Assembly: GCA_900766185.1 (NCBI GenBank)
Contig: CAAFUL010000017.1
Span: forward strand, 1-20,558
Direction: 5' to 3'
Length of the DNA stretch: 20,558 nucleotides
Source of the DNA: an uncultured Johnsonella sp.
GTDB lineage: Bacteria; Bacillota; Clostridia; Lachnospirales; Lachnospiraceae
Of this stretch, positions 1 to 7,127 are shown piece by piece; position 1 is the first letter of the stretch, and every line of letters begins with the position of its first letter. The translations under genes and the position numbers were made by a program. The notes beneath the pieces were generated by a model. The model did not search any database. It worked only from the letters and a program-made list of their open reading frames with translations, and was not told the DNA's origin.

Positions 1-401
1 GCGTCAGTCCACCGTTTTTTGGTGGACAAGCGAGTTCCGCAGTCTGTGTGAATTTGTCGAAGCTTTGAAAATGGGTTGCGGGTATGATTGAATTATACGG
101 AGTTTTTTATAAACTAATAACCACAAACTATTATAATTGTTTATGCTGCCAACTCCCCGACAAATTATTGTCTTGTTAGCTCAAGTATTGAAGTTTAACC
201 GTACTGATCCGATTTTAGGCATGAGCAGTTCTAGTTAATTATAAAACAGATGAATTATGAGTATCGGCATCAGATATATCTACCTACCAAAACTTCTATC
301 CCAAGAGCTAAAGACACAAAAACTTTAAACATTATAGCTTGAAGTTGCTTATGTAATTATGCTAAAATGTAAGCTTAAGCAAGTTAAGAGGAGGTTAAGT
401 T
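1..401. other. Left-edge stretch without a complete gene
   Basis: No complete gene is convincing here. Bases 7-13 (GTCCACC) and 21-27 (GGTGGAC) form a perfect 7-bp hairpin with a 7-base loop, with no T-run after it. The frame starting at base 2 is open from the left edge to a TGA at 89-91 (29 codons, with a Trp-Trp pair and two Cys). It could be the last part of a gene outside the window, but I do not recognise it, and two other frames are also open for at least 50 bases. Bases 92-330 are AT-rich with no recognisable feature. The only clear signal is the asnA promoter just before 401. Confidence 0.5.
339..368 (+). promoter_or_regulatory. Likely sigma-A promoter of asnA
   Basis: A -35-like TTGAAG (339-344) is followed after 18 bases by TAAAAT (363-368). 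The -10 is preceded by TGC, giving an extended -10 (TGCTAAAAT). Transcription would start near 375, leaving a short leader before the ribosome binding site and the asnA ATG at 402. The call rests on motif match and position only. Confidence 0.55.
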
Positions 402-1409
402 ATGGCACTTTTAATTCCGGAAAATTACGATCCGGTTCTTGATATAAGGCAGACACAGGAAGCGATAAAGTACATCAGAGACACATTTCAAAAAGAGTTC
501 GGAAAGGAAATGAATCTGGAAAGGGTATCCGCACCCTTGTTTGTACCCAAATCAAGCGGCTTAAATGATAATTTAAGTGGTGTGGAAAGACCGGTAAGCT
601 TTGATATAAAGTCAATAAAATCTGAAGATGTTGAAGTAGTTCAGTCTCTTGCAAAGTGGAAAAGACTTGCTCTTTGGGAGTACGGATTTAAACCGGGTGA
701 GGGACTTTATACCAATATGAATGCTATAAGAAGAGATGAGGACCTTGATAATCTTCATTCCTGCTATGTTGACCAGTGGGACTGGGAAAAGGTTATAGAA
801 AAGTCTGAAAGAAACAACCAAATGCTTGAGGATACGGTAAGAACCATATTCAAGGTTATAAAGCATATGGAACATCAGGTTTGGTATAAGTATCCGGATG
901 CCGTAAAACATTTACCTGATGATATCTACTTTATAGATTCCGAGGAGCTTTTAAGGCTGTATCCGGATAAAAGTCCTAAGGAAAGAGAAAACTTAATAAC
1001 CAAGGAAAAAGGCTGTGTTTTTATCAAAAGAATAGGTCAAAAATTAAGCAATGGAGAGCCGCATGACAAAAGAGCGCCGGACTACGATGATTGGGAGCTT
1101 AACGGAGATATACTGTTTTGGTTTGACTGGCTTGACTGTGCCTTGGAAATATCAAGCATGGGAATAAGAGTAGATGAAGAGTCTTTGGCAAAACAGCTTA
1201 AACTCTCAAACTGTGAAGACAGAGCATCACTTCCTTACCACAGTATGTTATTAAAAGGAGAACTTCCATATACCATAGGAGGCGGCATAGGACAGTCAAG
1301 GCTTTGTATGCTCTTACTTAACAGAGCCCATGTAGGAGAAGTTCAGTCAAGTATCTGGCCTAAAGAAATGATAGAGACCTGCGCAAAGTCAAAAATCAGA
1401 TTATTATAA
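402..1409 (+). CDS. asnA: Aspartate--ammonia ligase (asparagine synthetase A)
   Basis: AsnA makes asparagine from aspartate and ammonia with ATP hydrolysed to AMP; it is a cytosolic homodimer related to class II aminoacyl-tRNA synthetases. The 335-residue length fits the family (about 330 in E. coli). Family blocks are visible throughout: VQSLAKWKR near 80-88, GEGLYTNMNAIRRDED near 99-114, HSCYVDQWDWE near 118-128, RAPDYDDWELNGDILFW in the second half, SSMGIRVDEESL, and the glycine-rich GGGIGQSRLCMLLL near the C-terminus, the class II motif 3-like nucleotide-binding segment. A strong GAGGAGG site lies about 7 bases before the ATG. ywlC follows after two bases, so the two genes are probably co-transcribed. 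No truncation or frameshift is seen. Confidence 0.97.
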   Translation: MALLIPENYDPVLDIRQTQEAIKYIRDTFQKEFGKEMNLERVSAPLFVPKSSGLNDNLSGVERPVSFDIKSIKSEDVEVVQSLAKWKRLALWEYGFKPGEGLYTNMNAIRRDEDLDNLHSCYVDQWDWEKVIEKSERNNQMLEDTVRTIFKVIKHMEHQVWYKYPDAVKHLPDDIYFIDSEELLRLYPDKSPKERENLITKEKGCVFIKRIGQKLSNGEPHDKRAPDYDDWELNGDILFWFDWLDCALEISSMGIRVDEESLAKQLKLSNCEDRASLPYHSMLLKGELPYTIGGGIGQSRLCMLLLNRAHVGEVQSSIWPKEMIETCAKSKIRLL

Positions 1410-1411
1410 AA

Positions 1412-2458
1412 ATGGATACTAAGGTAATAAATATAGATCGCAAAGATATAGATAAGGAAGCATTAAAGGAAGCTGCCAAAATCATAAGAGGCGGCGGACT
1501 TGTTGCCTTTCCTACCGAAACGGTGTACGGTCTTGGGGCAGATGCATTTAATAAGGATGCCGCAAAAAAAATCTATGGAGCAAAAAAAAGACCTCCGGAC
1601 AATCCTTTGATAGTTCATATAGCTGATTTTTGCGAACTTGATAAAATCGTCAGTGAAGTTTCCGATGATGCAAGGAGGCTGATGGACAGATTTTGGCCCG
1701 GTCCCATGACTTTGATTCTTAAGAAAAAAAAAGGCATACCTTCACAAACAACAGCAGGGCTTGATACGGTGGCTGTGCGTATGCCTGAAGATGAGCTTGC
1801 AAGAGAGTTTATACGGCTTTGCAAAACTCCTATAGCCGCTCCGAGTGCCAACCTTTCCGGAAGTCCCAGCCCTACCAGTGCAGAGCATGTATATAAAGAT
1901 ATGAAGGGGCGTATAGATATGCTTATAGCCTCTGATGATTCTAAAGTGGGTTTGGAGTCAACCATAGTTGATGTCAGTGTAAGCATACCGCTAGTATTAA
2001 GACCGGGGGCAATTACACTGAATATGCTTAGAGAGGTAAATGAGAATATAAGCATAGACCCTGCTATACTAAAAAAGCCGGAGAAAGATTTGCTTCCAAA
2101 AGCTCCGGGGATGAAGTACAGACACTATGCACCAAAGGCTAAACTTGTTATAGTGGAAGGAGACTTTGATAAGTTCAAATCCTTTGTGGAAAAAGAAAAA
2201 GACTTGGCAGCAGGTAAAAAGATAGGGCTTATTTTAACCGAGGAAAACAAAGGAAAGATAGAGGCTGATGAGGTTGAGTATGTAGGCTCCAGACTTTCCT
2301 ATGAGGACATAGCCCATAATTTATTTGCAGTGCTTAGAAGATTTGATGAAAAAAATATTGACATTATATATAGTGAAAGCTTTGATGAGTCGGAACTTGG
2401 CATGGCTATTATGAACAGACTCGTAAAGGCGGCAGGATATAATATAGTAAAGTTGTAG
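1412..2458 (+). CDS. ywlC: L-threonylcarbamoyladenylate synthase (Sua5/YwlC type)
   Basis: It makes threonylcarbamoyl-AMP from threonine, bicarbonate and ATP, the first step of the t6A37 modification of ANN-decoding tRNAs. The 348-residue protein is the long two-domain form. The N-terminal YrdC domain (about 10-205) has FPTETVYGLG at 33-42, the KKRPPDNPL substrate-binding stretch at 58-66 and the APSANLSGSPSPTS loop at 143-156. The C-terminal Sua5 domain (about 230-348) begins with the linker APGMKYRHYAPKAK, whose PGM and HYAP elements are typical of Sua5 and absent from short TsaC. The start lies two bases after the asnA stop with no clear Shine-Dalgarno, so translation is probably coupled to asnA. 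The next protein gene is about 75 bases away. Confidence 0.95.
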   Translation: MDTKVINIDRKDIDKEALKEAAKIIRGGGLVAFPTETVYGLGADAFNKDAAKKIYGAKKRPPDNPLIVHIADFCELDKIVSEVSDDARRLMDRFWPGPMTLILKKKKGIPSQTTAGLDTVAVRMPEDELAREFIRLCKTPIAAPSANLSGSPSPTSAEHVYKDMKGRIDMLIASDDSKVGLESTIVDVSVSIPLVLRPGAITLNMLREVNENISIDPAILKKPEKDLLPKAPGMKYRHYAPKAKLVIVEGDFDKFKSFVEKEKDLAAGKKIGLILTEENKGKIEADEVEYVGSRLSYEDIAHNLFAVLRRFDEKNIDIIYSESFDESELGMAIMNRLVKAAGYNIVKL

Positions 2459-2471
2459 GTGAATAGACTTA

Positions 2472-2496
2472 ACGGGTTCGATTCCCGTCAGTAGCT
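2472..2496 (+). other. tRNA T-arm and 3' acceptor-like remnant
   Basis: ACGGG (2472-2476), TTCGATT (2477-2483) and CCCGT (2484-2488) form a perfect 5-bp T-stem with a 7-base T-loop. All positions expected to be invariant in a tRNA are present (G53, T54, T55, C56, purine 57, A58, C61). The next seven bases, CAGTAGC, sit where the 3' acceptor strand would be. There is no matching D-arm, anticodon arm or 5' acceptor strand, because the sequence to the left is the 3' end of ywlC. It is therefore not a functional tRNA. It could be a relic tRNA 3' end or old integration site, or a chance mimic. Confidence 0.4.
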
Positions 2497-2532
2497 ATTA
2501 GAATATATATAGTAAGATTCCAGGAGGGTGTT

Positions 2533-2676
2533 ATGAAGGTTAGCATGAAATCAAAACCGGCTTCTTTTTATTTTGAAATATCTGACAAGCAGGTAGGAAT
2601 TAATATTTTAATTGTCTGTGTAAGTGTATTAGTGGCGAAAGTTGTAGAAAGGTACTTAAAAAGTAGAGGTATTTAG
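2533..2676 (+). CDS. Hypothetical small protein, possibly membrane-associated
   Basis: A 47-residue ORF starts at an ATG preceded by a strong AGGAGG (2523-2528) with good spacing, which is the main reason to believe it is translated. The N-terminal 20 residues are mixed and contain Lys, Ser and Phe. Residues about 22-37 (INILIVCVSVLVAKVV) form a hydrophobic stretch, followed by a basic tail (ERYLKSRGI). This could be a short membrane anchor or an amphipathic helix. It lies alone in the gap between ywlC and the dCMP deaminase, just after the tRNA-like remnant. I recognise no family. No Cys pair, repeat or toxin motif is seen. Confidence 0.5.
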   Translation: MKVSMKSKPASFYFEISDKQVGINILIVCVSVLVAKVVERYLKSRGI

Positions 2677-2906
2677 CGTGGTGTTTCTTAAATAATTAAC
2701 GCTAAGCCATTTACTTCACAGACACTTGGCGGGATATTTAGGATTGATTTATTATAACAAATGTTGCACATTAATTAAGTAAAGAGCTTTGTTTTGTAAA
2801 AACAATTTAGTAGTAATACTGAATATCAAAGAGTCAATGTGCCGGTGTAAAATATTTTTCACCGGTATTTGTGCCGCAATATAAGTTTGGCAGAATGGAG
2901 ATTAAT
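2677..2906. other. Intergenic region with inverted repeats before the dCMP deaminase gene
   Basis: Two stem options compete: TTAGCG (2673-2678) can pair with CGCTAA (2700-2705), or CGCTAAG (2700-2706) can pair with CTTGGCG (2725-2731, one G-T pair). An AT-only 7-bp hairpin lies at 2789-2805 (TTGTTTT / AAAACAA). A 24-base near-perfect palindrome lies at 2842-2865 and is listed separately. None is followed by a T-run, so I do not call a terminator. No convincing promoter was found, although transcription of the deaminase gene probably begins in this stretch. Confidence 0.45.
2842..2865. repeat. 24-base palindrome upstream of the dCMP deaminase gene
   Basis: CCGGTG (2842-2847) and CACCGG (2860-2865) flank the self-complementary core AAAATATTTT; only one T-T pair on each arm breaks the symmetry. 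It ends 31 bases before the Shine-Dalgarno of the deaminase gene. The full dyad could be an operator or a hairpin in the leader. It lacks a downstream T-run, so a standard rho-independent terminator is unlikely. Confidence 0.6.
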
Positions 2907-3401
2907 ATGTCTGAAAAAAGGATGGACTATATAACTTGGGACGAGTACTTTATGGGAGTGGCTAAACTTTCGGCATTAAGATCGAAAGACCCTAATACCC
3001 AAGTAGGTGCCTGTATAGTCAGTGAGGATAATAAAATTTTATCTATGGGATATAACGGTTTTCCTACAGGTTGCAATGACGATGAGTTTCCCTGGTCTAA
3101 AGAGTCTGAGGAAACAGATCCTTACAATGCAAAATATCTTTACAGTACACATGGAGAGCTTAATGCAATACTTAACTATAGAGGTCCAAGCCTTGAAGGC
3201 TCTAAACTCTATGTAACCTTATTTCCTTGTAATGAATGTGCAAAGGCTATCATACAATCCGGTATAAAAACAATTATATATGAGGATGATAAATATAAGG
3301 ACAGTGCTGTAGTAAGAGCCAGTAAGCGTATGCTTAATGCTGCGAAGGTAAGGTATTATGAGTATCAGCCGGGAAACAGAGTATTAAAAATAAATGTATA
3401 A
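2907..3401 (+). CDS. Deoxycytidylate (dCMP) deaminase
   Basis: It deaminates dCMP to dUMP, feeding thymidylate synthesis; the family is a zinc-dependent cytidine deaminase fold. The 164-residue protein resembles the eukaryotic/T4-type dCMP deaminase along its length: DYITWDEYFMGVAKLSA, SKDPNTQVGACIV, GYNGFPTGCNDD, then the zinc site HGELNAIL (H82, E84) and LFPCNECAK (C108, C111), and DDKYKDS near 127-133. The usual HAE is HGE here, but the zinc ligand and catalytic Glu are kept. I chose the ATG at 2907 because GGAG (2897-2900) sits 6 bases upstream; an in-frame GTG at 2871 would overlap the palindrome flank and has no such site. nth follows after three bases. Confidence 0.93.
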   Translation: MSEKRMDYITWDEYFMGVAKLSALRSKDPNTQVGACIVSEDNKILSMGYNGFPTGCNDDEFPWSKESEETDPYNAKYLYSTHGELNAILNYRGPSLEGSKLYVTLFPCNECAKAIIQSGIKTIIYEDDKYKDSAVVRASKRMLNAAKVRYYEYQPGNRVLKINV

Positions 3402-3404
3402 AAT

Positions 3405-4067
3405 ATGAGGGAAAGTAAAAAAGCAAAAGAAGCCAGAATAGCACGAATAATAGAAAAACTGCACGAGGAATACGGAAGCGAGCCGAGGATATTTTTGAAT
3501 TTTGAAAAGCCTTGGCAGCTTTTAGTGGCAGTTATATTAAGTGCTCAATGTACGGACGAGAGAGTTAACATAGTAACTAAGGATCTGTTTAGAAAATACA
3601 CTACGATAGAAAGTCTTGCAAAAGCGGATTTAGGGGAACTTGAAAAGGATATAAATTCCATAGGGCTTTACAAGGCAAAATCAAAGAATTTAATAGCCTG
3701 TGCAAAGGCTTTAATTGAGAACTTTGACTCAAAAGTGCCTTCGGACATAGATGAACTTACATCCCTTGCCGGAGTAGGCAGAAAAACCGCCAATGTTATA
3801 CGGGGAAATATTTATAATATTCCAAGTATAGTAGTTGACACTCATGTAAAAAGAGTAAGTAAAAGGCTTGGTCTGGTAAAAAGTGATGAGCCCGAAAAGG
3901 TCGAGTATGAGCTTATGAAGGTATTACCGAGAAAAGAGTGGATACTTTGGAATATTAATATTATAAGTTTGGGAAGAGCCATATGTAAGGCTAGAAATCC
4001 TATGTGTAAAAGTTGTTTTCTGAGTTCTGACTGTCCAAGTGCAGGAAAGCTTGGACAAGGTGCTTAA
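3405..4067 (+). CDS. nth: Endonuclease III (DNA glycosylase/AP lyase)
   Basis: Nth removes oxidised pyrimidines from DNA and nicks the abasic site in base excision repair. At 220 residues it is close to the E. coli enzyme (211). The helix-hairpin-helix LAGVGRKTANVI (121-132) contains the catalytic lysine K127, and VDTHVKRVSKRLGL carries the catalytic aspartate D145. The [4Fe-4S] motif Cys-X6-Cys-X2-Cys-X5-Cys is complete at C194, C201, C204 and C210. ILSAQCTDERVN (44-55) is another family signature. The start is three bases past the deaminase stop without an obvious Shine-Dalgarno, suggesting coupling. Its stop is one base ahead of the ATG of the exonuclease gene. Confidence 0.97.
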   Translation: MRESKKAKEARIARIIEKLHEEYGSEPRIFLNFEKPWQLLVAVILSAQCTDERVNIVTKDLFRKYTTIESLAKADLGELEKDINSIGLYKAKSKNLIACAKALIENFDSKVPSDIDELTSLAGVGRKTANVIRGNIYNIPSIVVDTHVKRVSKRLGLVKSDEPEKVEYELMKVLPRKEWILWNINIISLGRAICKARNPMCKSCFLSSDCPSAGKLGQGA

Positions 4068-4068
4068 A

Positions 4069-4800
4069 ATGAACGGTTTATGTAATTCATATATAGCGCT
4101 GGATGTTGAAACGACCGGACTTAGGGTCAAGGAAGATAGAATTATAGAAATAGCTGCAATTAAGGTAATAGAAGGCAGAGAAGTAGAGTCTTTTAACACT
4201 TTAATTGATCCGCATATGAAACTTAGCGAGTATACAAAAGATATCACCGGTATAGAAGAGAAGCAGCTTTTAGATAAGCCGAGTATAGAAGATGTTATGC
4301 CGAAGTTTTTAGAATTTATAGAGGAGTTTCCATTGCTTGGGCATAGGATTTTGTTTGACTACAGTTTTATAAAAAAGGCGGCGGTCAATCTCGGTGTTGA
4401 ATTTAATAAAGAGGGAATAGATACTTTGGAGCTTTCAAGGCTTTGCCTTCCTAAAGAGCAAAGCAAGGTATTAAAAGAAGCTTGCAAGTTTATGAATATT
4501 GATGTGAAAGATTGGCATAGAGCTTTACCCGATGCAAGGGCAAGTCATAGTCTGTATCAGGCACTTAAGCTTAAGTTTGCCGATCTTTTGGCAGATAAAA
4601 AAATAAAAAAAGATTTAAAATTTAAGATAAAAAAAGAGCAAACGGCAAGCAGGACACAAAAAGAACACTTGCAGAATATTTTAAATTGTCATAAAATAAC
4701 TCTGGAAATTGACATAGATACGCTTAGTAGAAATCAAATTTCAAGGATAATAGATAAAATCAAATTTAACAAGGCATATATAGATGGGGAAAGGAAGTAG
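4069..4800 (+). CDS. DnaQ/PolC-like DEDDh 3'-5' exonuclease
   Basis: A 243-residue exonuclease of the RNase T/DnaQ superfamily that should hydrolyse nucleic acid from the 3' end with two metal ions. The five DEDDh residues are visible: D12 and E14 in ALDVETTG, D97 in GHRILFDYSFI, and H150 and D155 in WHRALPDARAS. The exonuclease domain covers about 6-170. The remaining 70 residues are rich in Lys and predicted helical, and may help bind nucleic acid. It is not a full PolC or DinG (no polymerase or helicase part), so the exact substrate is unknown. The ATG at 4069 is one base past the nth stop; an in-frame GTG at 4039 inside nth is less likely. The nth neighbour suggests DNA repair, which is an inference. 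Confidence 0.88.
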   Translation: MNGLCNSYIALDVETTGLRVKEDRIIEIAAIKVIEGREVESFNTLIDPHMKLSEYTKDITGIEEKQLLDKPSIEDVMPKFLEFIEEFPLLGHRILFDYSFIKKAAVNLGVEFNKEGIDTLELSRLCLPKEQSKVLKEACKFMNIDVKDWHRALPDARASHSLYQALKLKFADLLADKKIKKDLKFKIKKEQTASRTQKEHLQNILNCHKITLEIDIDTLSRNQISRIIDKIKFNKAYIDGERK

Positions 4801-4808
4801 TTGAGCTC

Positions 4809-4919
4809 ATGAATAACAATAAAAAAAGAAGATTAATAGTAACAATAGTAGCCATAGTGTTAGTTGTGGCTATGGTAGTTCCTATGGTATTTGCGGGACT
4901 GCGTGGAATTTTGTGGTAG
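4809..4919 (+). CDS. Small single-span membrane protein (36 residues)
   Basis: The ORF has a basic N-terminus (MNNNKKRRL), one hydrophobic helix of about 22 residues (IVTIVAIVLVVAMVVPMVFAG) and a short tail (LRGILW). The pattern fits a small inner-membrane protein with its N-terminus in the cytoplasm. An AAGGAAG sequence lies about 11 bases before the ATG, a little far. The gene starts 8 bases after the exonuclease stop and ends 10 bases before the VanW-family start, so it is packed within the operon. Size and topology recall the stressosome-linked peptide Prli42 of Gram-positive bacteria, but the sequence match is not strong enough to name it. Confidence 0.6.
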   Translation: MNNNKKRRLIVTIVAIVLVVAMVVPMVFAGLRGILW

Positions 4920-4929
4920 AGGTTAGATT

Positions 4930-6438
4930 ATGAGAAAAAGATATATGGAATTTGTAACAAAGTTTAGCTTAAGTGCTGCTATATTTATTGCAGCATTTAC
5001 ATTTAATGCATATGCATCAATAATCCCTGACGGGGTATCAATATCAGGTATAGACTTGTCGGGAAAGACGACTGAAGAAGCAACTAAACTTATAGAAGAT
5101 AAGATCAATTCTATAAAGGAAAAGCAGGTAGATATCGAGATATCTTCAAAGGATATAAAAGCTACAGCCGGTGAGATAGGCTTTACCTGTGATAATGAGG
5201 CACAGGCACTGGAACTGGTAAAAAGTCTTTCAACCGGAAATGTTGTAAAGAGATACAAGGCTAAGTCGGATTATGATAATTCAGGAAATAAAATTACGGA
5301 CTTGAATTACAAGATCGATGAAAAAAAGTTTGATGAATTTATAGATAATAATACAAAAGGCTTTTTGGAAAAGCCTGTAGATGCAACTATAAAAAGAGAA
5401 GACGGTGTTTTTAAGATTACTGATGAAGTCGATGCTATCAATATAGATAAGGATGCGACAAGGCAGAGCATAGAAGCAGAGCTTGCCAATAACGGCTCGG
5501 CAATAAGTGTTAAGGCAACGGCAAGTATGCAGAAAGCAAAAATCACCAGAGCCGATCTTGAGACTATAAAGGATGTACTTGGAACTTATACAACAGATTT
5601 TTCAAGCTCTTCAGAAGCCAGAGCCAACAATATAAGGGTAGGTTCAGCCAAATTAGGTAACCATCTTTTGATGCCGGGTGAGGAGCTTTCAGGTTATGAG
5701 CAGATGCACCCATTTACAGAAGCCAACGGATATCAGATAGCACATGCTTATGAGAACGGAAGAGTCGTGGACAGTATAGGCGGAGGAAGCTGCCAGATAG
5801 CTACAACGCTTTACAATGCGGCACTTAGAGCGGAGATAGCAATACCTCAAAGGCAAAATCATTCTATGACAGTTTCCTATGTACCGGCAAGCTGTGATGC
5901 AGCTATAGCAGGTACATATAAGGATATAAAGATAAAGAACAATCTTGATACACCTATATATGTGGAATCATATACAAATGGAAGAAAGCTTACATTTACT
6001 ATATGGGGTCAGGATAAGAGAAGCAAGAATCGTACAATAGAGTTTGTGCCGGAAATACTTACATCCACACCGGCAGGTATAACTTATAAAGATGACCCTA
6101 CTTTACCGGCAGGAAAAGAAGTGAAAGAGTCGGTAGGTCATGATGGAAGAACCTCAAAACTTTGGAAGGTTGTAAAGGAAAATGGAGTGGAAGTGGAAAG
6201 AACTCTACTTTCGACCGACAGATATGCTGTATCCAATCATATATACAGAAGAGGTACTGCACAGGCTGTTCCAAGTTCAGCTGAAAGTTCTGAAAGTCAG
6301 GAAGGAAGTACGGAGTCAAAGTCTGCATCAGACTCTGAGACAAAGACTGAAAGCAGTGCAGCGAAGACAACCGAGCCTGCTGCATCTAAAAAGGATGAGA
6401 CCTCAAGTGCTTCACTGATAGGACCGGGTGTAGAGTAG
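4930..6438 (+). CDS. VanW-family cell-surface protein with G5 domain
   Basis: A 502-residue exported protein. Residues 1-29 are a signal peptide or signal anchor (MRKRYMEF..., hydrophobic core 12-24, AYA at 27-29). Residues about 35-210 resemble two putative peptidoglycan-binding (PG_binding_4-like) domains, as in VanW proteins of Clostridia. The VanW domain covers about 215-345, with LLMPGEELSGYE, GGGSCQIATTLYNAAL (284-299) and NHSMTVSYVP. A G5-like domain follows at about 370-445 (PAGKEV..., GHDGRTSKLWKVV). The tail from 448 is Ser/Glu/Thr-rich, low complexity, with no LPXTG motif. The role is probably in or on the cell wall; the biochemical activity of VanW is not established. AGAGG lies upstream of the ATG, and the next gene starts one base after the stop. 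Confidence 0.9.
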   Translation: MRKRYMEFVTKFSLSAAIFIAAFTFNAYASIIPDGVSISGIDLSGKTTEEATKLIEDKINSIKEKQVDIEISSKDIKATAGEIGFTCDNEAQALELVKSLSTGNVVKRYKAKSDYDNSGNKITDLNYKIDEKKFDEFIDNNTKGFLEKPVDATIKREDGVFKITDEVDAINIDKDATRQSIEAELANNGSAISVKATASMQKAKITRADLETIKDVLGTYTTDFSSSSEARANNIRVGSAKLGNHLLMPGEELSGYEQMHPFTEANGYQIAHAYENGRVVDSIGGGSCQIATTLYNAALRAEIAIPQRQNHSMTVSYVPASCDAAIAGTYKDIKIKNNLDTPIYVESYTNGRKLTFTIWGQDKRSKNRTIEFVPEILTSTPAGITYKDDPTLPAGKEVKESVGHDGRTSKLWKVVKENGVEVERTLLSTDRYAVSNHIYRRGTAQAVPSSAESSESQEGSTESKSASDSETKTESSAAKTTEPAASKKDETSSASLIGPGVE

Positions 6439-6439
6439 T

Positions 6440-6988
6440 ATGCCTAGGAAAAGAGTGAAAAGCATACTTATGTATGGCTACGCTGCTTCATATGCAACAT
6501 CTATTATACTTGACAAAAAATGGGAAGAGCTTCTTAAAAGATACAATTACAGGTATCTTTTAGAGCAAAGAAAATTACATCAAACGCAGCTTGGTATAGA
6601 AATACCGGATATAAGCGATAAAGATGTATATATACATGAAATAGGAAAGGGCGGGGTGCTTACCTCGCTCTATGCCTTGTCAGAGGAATTAAAATGCGGT
6701 CTTGGTATCAGTATGAAGGATATACCTATAATTCAAAGCACTGTGGAGATAGCGGAGTATTTTAAGCTGAACCCCTACAATATGTTATCAAAAGCATATT
6801 TAATATTAACGGATAATGCAGAATGTACAAAGGAGCAGCTGTTTGAAAAAGGTTACAGTACTGTCTTAATAGGTGCTTTGTATGCGGATACACTTAAAGC
6901 AGTCAATGACAGATATGAGGAAGATGGAGAGATTTCATATATTAACAGACCTGTAAAGGATGAGTTATATAAGATTATAACCGTGTAG
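6440..6988 (+). CDS. Protein with an AIR synthase C-terminal-like domain
   Basis: This 182-residue protein resembles the C-terminal half of the PurM/HypE/SelD superfamily. IHEIGKGGVLTSLYALSE (65-82), the GLGISMKDIPIIQSTVEIA stretch (87-105) and FKLNPYNMLSKAYLILT (108-124) match the pattern seen in HypE- and ThiL-like AIRS_C domains. The N-terminal ATP-binding half of those enzymes is missing; residues 1-60 are instead a basic helical region. It is therefore not a complete HypE or AIR synthase, and its function is unknown. It overlaps the VanW gene's end tightly (stop at 6436-6438, ATG at 6440), suggesting translational coupling. No hydrogenase or purine genes are nearby. Confidence 0.65.
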   Translation: MPRKRVKSILMYGYAASYATSIILDKKWEELLKRYNYRYLLEQRKLHQTQLGIEIPDISDKDVYIHEIGKGGVLTSLYALSEELKCGLGISMKDIPIIQSTVEIAEYFKLNPYNMLSKAYLILTDNAECTKEQLFEKGYSTVLIGALYADTLKAVNDRYEEDGEISYINRPVKDELYKIITV

Positions 6989-6991
6989 GAT

Positions 6992-7083
6992 ATATATTTC
7001 ACCGAAAGCAAGCTTTCGCCCATCATATTCTGCATATATTTCACCGAAAACAAGCTTTCGCCCATTATATTCTGCATATATTT
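6992..7083. repeat. 42-bp tandem direct repeat with a hairpin in each unit
   Basis: Two 42-bp units (6992-7033 and 7034-7075) are followed by a third start (ATATATTT, 7076-7083). The units differ at only a few bases. Unit 1 contains CGAAAGC-AA-GCTTTCG, a perfect 7-bp stem with a 2-base loop; unit 2 has the same with one mismatch. The array sits right after the AIRS-like gene and 45 bases before trmL. It could act as a transcript end or processing signal, but no T-run follows the stems. Confidence 0.85.
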
Positions 7084-7127
7084 ATATTAAATTGTCAAAT
7101 AAACTAATACAAATTTTGGAGTAATAA

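Noticed and set aside
1..91. 3' end of a gene entering from the left edge
   Set aside because: The frame from base 2 is open for 29 codons, but I recognise no family and other frames are also open; too little to annotate as a gene.
1615..2055. 146-codon open frame on the minus strand inside ywlC
   Set aside because: It is antisense to a clear Sua5/YrdC gene, has low-complexity Ser/Leu composition and resembles no family, so it is a shadow frame.
2472..2496. A functional tRNA gene
   Set aside because: Only the T-arm and a possible acceptor strand exist; the needed 5' half falls in ywlC coding sequence and does not pair.
2871..2906. GTG start 12 codons upstream for the dCMP deaminase
   Set aside because: It has no ribosome binding site and would add non-family residues; the ATG at 2907 has GGAG at the right distance.
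4039..4068. GTG start of the exonuclease within nth
   Set aside because: The added ten residues are not family-like, and the ATG at 4069 directly follows the nth stop.
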